Below are positions 1-4,982 of a stretch of DNA of 13,089 bases, piece by piece. A model generated the notes under the pieces. That model saw only the letters and a list, made by a program, of their open reading frames with translations. It did not search any database and had not been told where the DNA came from. Within the stretch, counting starts at the first letter, position 1. Every line of letters starts with the position of its first letter. This DNA is from JAKPAM01 sp047605425 (GTDB lineage Bacteria > Pseudomonadota > Gammaproteobacteria > Burkholderiales > Burkholderiaceae_E): the NCBI GenBank assembly GCA_047605425.1, contig JASGFT010000140.1, positions 1-13,089 on the forward strand, written 5' to 3'. The translations under genes and the position numbers were made by a program.

Positions 1-823
1 AGGGCGCCGGACCGCCGAGCGCCGCCTGGAACGCCTCGTCGGCCTCCTCGACGGCCCTGGCCAGCAGATCGCGGATCCGTTCCTGCGGCAGCCCGGTCAG
101 CTCGTGCAGCGCATCGAACCAGCCGACCGCCGGCGCGTCCAGCGTCGTCATGCCCGGCGCCCACAGTCTCGCAAGCTGATGGCAATACAGGCTGATCGCG
201 CGCAGATACTCGTCCGAGCCCGCGGCGATGCGGCCTCGCCGCGTCGGCGCGGCCAGCGTTCGCAGCAGTTCCTCGGGCAGCCCCCATTGACGGCACAGGC
301 GCTCGGCGACGATCTGGTCGTCGCCGCTGTCGCGCAGCGCGTCCAGTTGCTCGGGCGCCACCAGCGCGCAGGCGACCGCGCCGGTCGCCCGCAGCAGCGT
401 CGGAATCGTCGCGTGCTCGAGCCAGGCCGGCTCGACCAGATGCCGGACCAGGCCGACCGCGCGCATGCTCTGCAGACAGGCCAGCTCGTAGCCCGGATTG
501 CGCGGGTCGGCGCGCCGCTGGCGCAGCATCTCCAGCGCCAGCGCCATGTCGCGAACCTGGTCGAAGCCGAGCAGCAGCAGCGCCTTCGAGACGGTCGTGA
601 CGTTGCCGTCCCAGCCGGGGCGGCGATACAGAGGCGAGTTGACGGCGCGCAGGATGCGGTTGGTCAGCGCGACGTCCGACAGGATCAGGTCGGCCAACCG
701 CGACACGGATTCGCTGCGCTCCTCGAGCACGAGCGCCAGCTTCAGCGCCACGCTGCTGAGCGGGTGCAGCTCGCTGCCGAGGGCCAGTTCGACGAGCCGG
801 TCGATCTTGGGTCGCTCGCTCAT
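1..823 (-). CDS. HDOD-domain protein, C-terminal end cut off by window edge
   Basis: The leftward reading frame opens with ATG at 823 and stays open for 274 codons to the window edge, so the C-terminus is missing. Residues about 15-195 resemble the HDOD domain, a catalytically degenerate relative of HD phosphohydrolases found in bacterial signalling proteins. The typical core is visible: a helix starting SVALKLALVL (24-33), then DVALTNRILRAVNSPLY (50-66), then a segment around KALLLLGFDQVRDMAL (80-95), and further on the QWGLPEELLRTL stretch (179-190). Metal-binding HD residues are not evident, as is usual for HDOD, so a scaffold or regulatory role is more likely than hydrolysis. No good ribosome-binding site precedes 823, and the frame stays open for some codons upstream, so the exact start is uncertain. 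It is divergent from the SUKH gene across a 216-bp gap. A further output domain could lie beyond the edge. Confidence 0.8.
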   Translation of the reverse strand, partial: MSERPKIDRLVELALGSELHPLSSVALKLALVLEERSESVSRLADLILSDVALTNRILRAVNSPLYRRPGWDGNVTTVSKALLLLGFDQVRDMALALEMLRQRRADPRNPGYELACLQSMRAVGLVRHLVEPAWLEHATIPTLLRATGAVACALVAPEQLDALRDSGDDQIVAERLCRQWGLPEELLRTLAAPTRRGRIAAGSDEYLRAISLYCHQLARLWAPGMTTLDAPAVGWFDALHELTGLPQERIRDLLARAVEEADEAFQAALGGPAP

Positions 824-947
824 GCTCGATGCCAAATCCGGCCAGTCTAGACCCGCGCGGCGCGCCCGAACCAGGGAAAACGCGGCCAGACAGCCGCTTA
901 TTCGCGGATTTTCACGGGTAAGTGACGACGATCAGCAACGCCGGCGC

Positions 948-976
948 TTATCAATGCGGGATCGGCGTCGTATAGT
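948..976 (+). promoter_or_regulatory. Candidate sigma70 promoter for the SUKH-family gene
   Basis: TTATCA at 948-953 and TATAGT at 971-976 are separated by 17 bp. They match the sigma70 consensus at 4 of 6 and 5 of 6 positions. Transcription would begin near 983 and leave a leader of about 57 nt before the ATG at 1040. AT-rich hexamers are rare in this GC-rich sequence, which makes the match more notable. It lies in the gap between the two divergent genes. No comparably good promoter was found for the leftward HDOD gene. Confidence 0.5.
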
Positions 977-1039
977 CGGCCCATCGATGTCAACCGGCAC
1001 CGCCGCCGCGAACCGGCCAGGATCGCGCGGAATCGCAGC

Positions 1040-1738
1040 ATGAAGTTGTCCAGTCTCCTCAGCCCGGCGCCCAAGCCGGCGCCCCCGCCGCCGGCTCCGA
1101 CAGTCGAGCAGCGCGAACGGGCCGAACAATGGCTCGCGCGGCCGATGGCCGAGTTGGTCCGCGCCTGGATCACCGCGATCAACGGCCACCCCGAGCGCTG
1201 GCAGGGTCGATTGCGGCTGCGCGCGAGCGACGAGCAGCTCGATCATCTCGCCCAACGCCTCGGCTGCCGGCCGCCGCGCGCGCTGCGCGAGTTCTATGCG
1301 AGCTGCAACGGCGTGTCGCCGATGTCCGGCGAGTTTCCGCACCTGCTGCTGCCGGCCCAGGCGCTGGTACGCGGCCACGAGCACCGGCCACCGCTGTCGC
1401 AGCAGTGCCGGCGGCGCCTGGACGAGTCACCCGACCCGGACGGCGAACCCGCCGCGGCGCTGCGCATCGAACCGGCGCCGCTGCTGCCGACGGCCGCGCT
1501 GGCGCGCGACGAGCTGTCCACCGACGAGGTCGACCGGTTGCTGGCGCTGGAGGTTCCCCGCCTCGGCTGCGGCGTGACGATGAACGTCGACGCGGACGGC
1601 GGGTTCGCGCGCGGCGTCGTGTTCGAGCTGGACGGCACGCGCGCGATCTGCCACGACAGCCTCGCGCACTGGCTGGCGACGCAGACCGCGCTGCTCGGCC
1701 GCGCGGCCCCGATGGCGATCAGCGCGCCGGCGGCTTGA
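1040..1738 (+). CDS. SMI1/KNR4 (SUKH) family protein
   Basis: A 232-residue protein. It starts with a proline-rich tail (about 9-20), followed by a helical region. A SUKH-like core at about 65-91 contains LAQRLGCRPPRALREFYASCNG, in two pieces: acidic/hydrophobic helix LAQRLG, then PRALREFYASCNG, the hallmark 'leader helix, F/Y, NG' pattern of the superfamily. The C-terminal part (about 178-216) has a beta strand pair, GVTMNVDADGG and GVVFELDG, then an amphipathic helix DSLAHWLATQT, which is also typical of the fold. SUKH proteins in bacteria are often immunity proteins of contact-dependent or polymorphic toxins, but many are solitary and uncharacterised. No toxin gene is seen next to this one, so function is open. 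No Shine-Dalgarno sequence is strong; AGGA at 1019-1022 is rather far. The 3' end overlaps the tail of the convergent thioesterase gene by 20 bp. Confidence 0.75.
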   Translation: MKLSSLLSPAPKPAPPPPAPTVEQRERAEQWLARPMAELVRAWITAINGHPERWQGRLRLRASDEQLDHLAQRLGCRPPRALREFYASCNGVSPMSGEFPHLLLPAQALVRGHEHRPPLSQQCRRRLDESPDPDGEPAAALRIEPAPLLPTAALARDELSTDEVDRLLALEVPRLGCGVTMNVDADGGFARGVVFELDGTRAICHDSLAHWLATQTALLGRAAPMAISAPAA

Positions 1739-2222
1739 TCGAGATCACGTGCCCGACCTGCCACGGCCGCTCGAGGCGGGCGTGCGCGGCGGCGATCTCG
1801 CGCAGCCGCGACAGCAGCGATTCGGTCATCGGCGCCGTGCGGCGCAGACGCATGTCGACGTGCGCCGAGATCGACTCGTAGGTGGCCGCCAGGTAGCCGT
1901 CGTCGGCGTGGAACATCTCCTGGTAGAAATGGATCCGCTTGTGGTCGACCTCGAGCAGCCGCGCCTCGAAGCGCAGCCGGTCGCCTTCCTTGACCTCGCG
2001 AACGAAATGCAGGTGCGATTCGAGCGCGAACGTCGATGCGTGGTTCGCCTTGCGGTACGCGGTATCCAGGCCCAGCCAGTCGAAGAACGGGTCCGAGGCG
2101 AGGTCGAACACGACGTGGTAGTAGCCGACGTTCATGTGCCCGTTGTGGTCGATGTACGCGGGCAGGACCGTGGCCTCGCCCCCCTTGTACGGCGTTTCGA
2201 TGCTCGTCGTCTCGGTCGTCAT
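1719..2222 (-). CDS. Hot-dog fold acyl-CoA thioesterase (4HBT-like)
   Basis: A 167-residue protein, normal length for single hot-dog thioesterases that hydrolyse acyl-CoA to free acid and CoA in the cytoplasm. The 4-hydroxybenzoyl-CoA thioesterase signature is clear at residues 23-35: YIDHNGHMNVGYY, with the candidate catalytic Asp25 ahead of GHMN. Later segments ESHLHFVREVKEGD (68-81) and ARLLEVDHKRIHFY (87-100) match the central helix and strands of this family, and resemble thioesterases found next to L-carnitine catabolism genes. That resemblance is from memory, and no carnitine genes are seen here. The ATG at 2222 overlaps the TGA of the upstream gene as ATGA, implying translational coupling. 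The stop at 1719 lies inside the end of the convergent SUKH gene. The acyl substrate is unknown. Confidence 0.85.
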   Translation of the reverse strand: MTTETTSIETPYKGGEATVLPAYIDHNGHMNVGYYHVVFDLASDPFFDWLGLDTAYRKANHASTFALESHLHFVREVKEGDRLRFEARLLEVDHKRIHFYQEMFHADDGYLAATYESISAHVDMRLRRTAPMTESLLSRLREIAAAHARLERPWQVGHVISIKPPAR

Positions 2223-2608
2223 TCGCTCCACTCCCCTCTTTCGACCAGCACGTCGCGCAGGATCTGCAGGCCCTCGACGACCACCGGCATGCCGCCATAA
2301 GTGACCTGCTGGAAGATCACCTCGGCGACGGCCTCGCGGCTGGCGCCGACGTTCATCGCCGCATGGATGTGCGCGCGCAGCTCGTGGCCGCGGTTGAGCA
2401 CCGTCAGCGACGCGACCGCGCACAGCTCGCGCTGCACCTGCGGGATCACCTCGCGCGAATACAGCACGCCGGTGAAGAACAGCGACAGCTCGCGCGCCAG
2501 GCCGGCGTCGAACTTCTTCCACAGATCGAATCCCACACCGCTCTTGAGCGACGAGAACAGCAGCTTGGCCGTGTCTTTCGTGCGCTGGATCTTCTCGGAC
2601 TCTTCCAT
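2219..2608 (-). CDS. Carboxymuconolactone decarboxylase (CMD) family protein
   Basis: A 129-residue protein, the length of PcaC-type members. The core RELCAVASLTVLNRG (60-74), HELRAHIHAAMNVGAS (75-90) and EVIFQQVTYGGMP (96-108) matches the CMD domain, including His80 and the downstream Y-G-G-x-P. The CxxC pair of AhpD-type peroxidase partners is absent, so a decarboxylase or isomerase-like role is more likely than thiol reduction. Family members act in 4-carboxymuconolactone decarboxylation in protocatechuate breakdown, but many paralogues have unknown substrates and no other pca gene is present. The start at 2608 was chosen because GAGGAG at 2615-2620 (minus strand) sits 6 nt upstream. The gene is first in a two-gene unit with the thioesterase, and divergent from the rhomboid gene. 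Confidence 0.85.
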   Translation of the reverse strand: MEESEKIQRTKDTAKLLFSSLKSGVGFDLWKKFDAGLARELSLFFTGVLYSREVIPQVQRELCAVASLTVLNRGHELRAHIHAAMNVGASREAVAEVIFQQVTYGGMPVVVEGLQILRDVLVERGEWSE

Positions 2609-2669
2609 CGGGGTCTCCTCGTCTCGTGCGAATGGCCGGCCCCGCATCGGGCCGCATGCCGGTGCCCGC

Positions 2670-2675
2670 AGTGTA
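2670..2675 (-). promoter_or_regulatory. Possible -10 box of the CMD-thioesterase unit
   Basis: On the minus strand this reads TACACT, a 4 of 6 match to TATAAT, about 60 bp upstream of the CMD start. No convincing -35 hexamer lies 16-18 bp further upstream (the region is all G and C), so this is a weak call resting on position and composition. Confidence 0.22.
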
Positions 2676-2726
2676 GCGGACACGACCGCCGGGCCGCCGC
2701 CGGCGTCCGGGGGTTCGATTGGCCGA

Positions 2727-2732
2727 TACAAT
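2727..2732 (+). promoter_or_regulatory. -10-like box directly ahead of the rhomboid start
   Basis: TACAAT matches TATAAT at 5 of 6 positions and ends 6 nt before the ATG at 2739. If used, transcription would start at or within a base or two of the start codon, giving a leaderless mRNA. No Shine-Dalgarno sequence precedes the ATG, which is consistent. A good -35 hexamer is lacking at 16-18 bp, which lowers confidence. Confidence 0.35.
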
Positions 2733-2738
2733 GCCCGG

Positions 2739-3335
2739 ATGCTCGGATTACCCCCCATCACCCAGGCCCTGCTGATCATCAACGTCCTCGCCTGGCTGCT
2801 GCAGACGCAGGCGGGCGACCTGATGCTGTACTGGCTCGCGCTGTGGCCGGTCGCCTCCCCGCTGTTCGAACCCTGGCAGGTGCTGACCTACGCGTTCCTG
2901 CATGGCGGCCTCGCGCACCTGGCGTTCAACATGTTCGGCCTGATGATGTTCGGCGCCGAGCTCGAGCGCGTCTGGGGCCCGCGCCGCTTCCTCGCGTTCT
3001 ACCTGATCAGCGTGCTGTTCGCCGCGCTGGCGCAAGGGACCGTCACCGCGATGACGGGCAGCCCATACCCGACGGTCGGCGCCTCGGGCGGCCTGTTCGG
3101 GCTGCTGGTCGGCTTCGCGATGGTCTTCCCGCACCGGCGGATCACGCCGCTGATCCCGCCGATCCCGATGCCCGCCTGGCTGTTCGTGACGATCTACGGC
3201 CTGATCGAGCTGGCGATGGGTGTCTCGGGCACCGCCAGCGGCATCGCGCATTTCGCGCACCTGGGCGGCCTGGTCGGCGGCTGGCTGACGATCCGCTACT
3301 GGCGCGGCCAGTTGCCGTTCGGCAGGCGGCGTTAG
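2739..3335 (+). CDS. Rhomboid family intramembrane serine protease
   Basis: A 198-residue polytopic membrane protein that cleaves transmembrane substrates within the lipid bilayer. All family landmarks are present: HLAFN at 60-64 (the HxxxN of the second core helix, Asn64 stabilising the oxyanion), the ERVWGPRRF loop (76-84, the WR-type L1 motif), the nucleophile motif GASG at 114-117 with Ser116, and the general base His174 in HFAHLGGLVGGW. About six hydrophobic segments fit the minimal bacterial six-helix rhomboid; no cytoplasmic extension as in GlpG is seen. The ATG at 2739 gives the natural N-terminus MLGLPPITQ. No Shine-Dalgarno is present. The stop at 3333-3335 is merged with the ribosome-binding site of the next gene, so the two are probably co-transcribed. 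No substrate is suggested by the neighbours. Confidence 0.93.
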   Translation: MLGLPPITQALLIINVLAWLLQTQAGDLMLYWLALWPVASPLFEPWQVLTYAFLHGGLAHLAFNMFGLMMFGAELERVWGPRRFLAFYLISVLFAALAQGTVTAMTGSPYPTVGASGGLFGLLVGFAMVFPHRRITPLIPPIPMPAWLFVTIYGLIELAMGVSGTASGIAHFAHLGGLVGGWLTIRYWRGQLPFGRRR

Positions 3336-3339
3336 GAGG
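3334..3339 (+). promoter_or_regulatory. AGGAGG ribosome-binding site that decides the MBL start
   Basis: A perfect AGGAGG overlaps the TAG stop of the rhomboid gene. Two in-frame ATGs follow, at 3340 (spacing zero) and 3346 (spacing 6 nt). Only the second is correctly spaced, so 3346 is preferred as start codon. Confidence 0.75.
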
Positions 3340-3345
3340 ATGACG

Positions 3346-4257
3346 ATGCCGATCACGCAGCCTTGTTCCCCGCCGCCGGCGCGCAGCCGCGTCGAGGGTT
3401 TCTTCGATCCGGCCACGTCGACGATCAGCTACGTGCTGTACGAGCACGACGGCGGCCCGTGCGCGATCGTCGACCCGGTGCTCGACTACGACGCGAAGGC
3501 CGGCCGCACGTCGACCGGCTCGGCGCAGCGCATCGTCGACTTCGTGCGCGAGCACGCGCTGCGCGCGCAATGGCTGCTCGAGACGCACGCGCATGCCGAC
3601 CACCTGTCGTCGGCGCCCTGGCTGCGCCGGCAGCTCGGCGGGCAGATCGTCATCGGCCGGCAGATCACCACCGTGCAGCGGGTGTTCAACGACGTGTTCC
3701 ATCTCGAGCCGGAGTTCCGGCTCGACGGTTCGCAGTTCGACCGCCTGCTGGACGCCGACGAGACGCTGCCGCTGGGCACGCTGACGATCCGCGCGCTGCA
3801 CGTGCCGGGCCACACGCCGGCCGACATGGCGTACGCGGTCGAGGAAACACCCGGCGAGCCGGCGCTGGTCTTCGTCGGCGACACGCTGTTCATGCCCGAC
3901 CTGGGCAGCGCCCGCTGCGACTTCCCGGGCGGCGACGCGCGCACGCTGTACCGGTCGGCGCAAAGGCTGCTGAGGCTGCCGCCGCGGACGCGGCTGCTGA
4001 TGTGCCACGACTACCCGCCGCCCGGACGCGAGGCGCGCTGGGAGACGACGGTCGCCGAGCAGCGCCGCGACAACATCCACCTGCGCGACGGCATCGACGA
4101 AGACAGCTTCGTGCAGATGCGCACGACGCGCGACCGCACGCTGGGCATGCCGACGCTGATGCTGCCGGCGATCCAGGTCAACATCCGCGCCGGCGACCTG
4201 CCGCCGCCCGAGGCCAACGGCGTGCGCTACCTGAAGATTCCGGTCGACCTGCTGTGA
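3346..4257 (+). CDS. MBL-fold metallo-hydrolase, persulfide dioxygenase-like (ETHE1/Blh type)
   Basis: A 303-residue metallo-beta-lactamase-fold protein. Metal ligands are visible in order: THAHADH (80-86, with His81, His83, Asp85, His86), His156 in VPGHT, Asp179 in FVGDTLF and His221 in MCHDYPP. The stretch LGSARCDFPGGDARTLYRS, in pieces GSARCDFPGG (187-196) and DARTLYRS (197-204), mirrors the GxGRxDF and TLYxS region of ETHE1 persulfide dioxygenases, which oxidise glutathione persulfide to sulfite. The C-terminal extension ending NGVRYLKIPVDLL is typical of longer bacterial Blh-like forms. The mono-iron dioxygenase role is inference; a glyoxalase-II-like thioester hydrolase cannot be excluded. 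The start at 3346 follows from AGGAGG at 3334-3339. The TGA overlaps the GTG of the TetR gene. No rhodanese or sulfide:quinone reductase gene is seen nearby. Confidence 0.85.
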   Translation: MPITQPCSPPPARSRVEGFFDPATSTISYVLYEHDGGPCAIVDPVLDYDAKAGRTSTGSAQRIVDFVREHALRAQWLLETHAHADHLSSAPWLRRQLGGQIVIGRQITTVQRVFNDVFHLEPEFRLDGSQFDRLLDADETLPLGTLTIRALHVPGHTPADMAYAVEETPGEPALVFVGDTLFMPDLGSARCDFPGGDARTLYRSAQRLLRLPPRTRLLMCHDYPPPGREARWETTVAEQRRDNIHLRDGIDEDSFVQMRTTRDRTLGMPTLMLPAIQVNIRAGDLPPPEANGVRYLKIPVDLL

Positions 4258-4955
4258 GCGCGCCCAACGACACTTCGACGAACGCCGCGCCACGCCCCCG
4301 GCCCACCCGCGCCACCTACCGCCACGGCGACCTGCGCCGCGCGCTGCTGCAGGCCGGCATCGAGCTGGCCCGCTCGGGCGGCCCGTCGGCGATCGTGCTG
4401 CGCGAGGCGACGCGGCGCGTCGGCGTCGTGCCCAACGCCGCGTACCGGCATTTCGCCAGCCACCTGGAGCTGTTGCAGGCGGTGCGCGCGCACGCGCTGT
4501 CGCAGGTGGCGATCGCGATGGAAAAGGAGCTGGCGGCGATCGACGCCGACCAGCCGGCGGCCGACTACGCGCGCGCCTGCCTGCGCGCCGTCGGGCTCGG
4601 CTACCTGCGCTACGCGCAGGCCGAACCGGGCCTGTTCAAGACCGCGTTCACGGTGCCCGACCCGATCGATCCGAACCCGCCGCCCGACCCGGCCAAGGCC
4701 GGCCGCAGCGGCCGCAATCCGTTCGAGCTGCTCGGCGACGCGCTGGACCGGATGGTGCAGGCCGGTCTGCTGGCGCCGGACCGGCGCCCCGGCGCCGAAT
4801 ACCTGGCCTGGTCGGCCGTGCACGGCCTGGCCTACCTGGTGCTGGACGGGCCGCTCAGGGCGGCGCCGCCGATGATGATCCTGAGCCTGTCGCAGCGGCA
4901 GCTCGAGATGATCGAGTACGGGCTGACCGCGCCCGTGCTGCTGGCGCGGAGCTGA
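4254..4955 (+). CDS. TetR/AcrR family transcriptional regulator with WHG-type C-terminal domain
   Basis: A 233-residue regulator. The N-terminal DNA-binding domain follows a basic, disordered tail. It begins YRHGDLRRALLQAGIELA (22-39), and the helix-turn-helix spans about 46-68, with LREATRRVGVVP and NAAYRHFASH. The C-terminal ligand domain has WSAVHGLAYLV (186-196), the Trp-x-x-x-His-Gly signature of WHG-domain TetR proteins. The start is GTG at 4254, overlapping the TGA of the MBL gene as GTGA, so it is probably translated by coupling; no strong Shine-Dalgarno is visible. It contains a single cysteine (Cys109). Co-transcription with the MBL gene suggests it controls that transcript, but the convergent carboxylase operon is an equally near target. 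No clear palindromic operator was identified. Confidence 0.9.
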   Translation: MSAPNDTSTNAAPRPRPTRATYRHGDLRRALLQAGIELARSGGPSAIVLREATRRVGVVPNAAYRHFASHLELLQAVRAHALSQVAIAMEKELAAIDADQPAADYARACLRAVGLGYLRYAQAEPGLFKTAFTVPDPIDPNPPPDPAKAGRSGRNPFELLGDALDRMVQAGLLAPDRRPGAEYLAWSAVHGLAYLVLDGPLRAAPPMMILSLSQRQLEMIEYGLTAPVLLARS

Positions 4956-4958
4956 CCA

Positions 4959-4975
4959 CGGGCCGAAACCGCCCG
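4959..4975. terminator. Small hairpin between convergent TetR and carboxylase genes
   Basis: CGGGC (4959-4963) and GCCCG (4971-4975) pair as a 5-bp stem around a 7-nt loop, in the 27-bp gap between two convergent stop codons. The position suits a two-way terminator, but the stem is short and no U-run follows on either strand, so it is a weak candidate. Given the base composition, it may be chance. Confidence 0.25.
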
Positions 4976-4982
4976 GCTCGCG

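Noticed and set aside
104..850. Plus-strand open frame opposite the HDOD gene
   Set aside because: Arg/Gln-rich translation without domain features; the minus strand has a recognisable HDOD domain.
882..907. Short alternative hairpins (GCGGC/GCCGC and CCGC/GCGG) in the gap between HDOD and SUKH genes
   Set aside because: Stems of 4-5 bp in GC-rich DNA are expected by chance, and there is no U-run, so neither a terminator nor a structured RNA can be claimed.
2731..2775. Tiny out-of-frame reading frame (14 codons) overlapping the rhomboid start
   Set aside because: Its ATG lies inside the candidate -10 box and there is no ribosome site, so it would not be transcribed from that promoter; no support beyond the frame.
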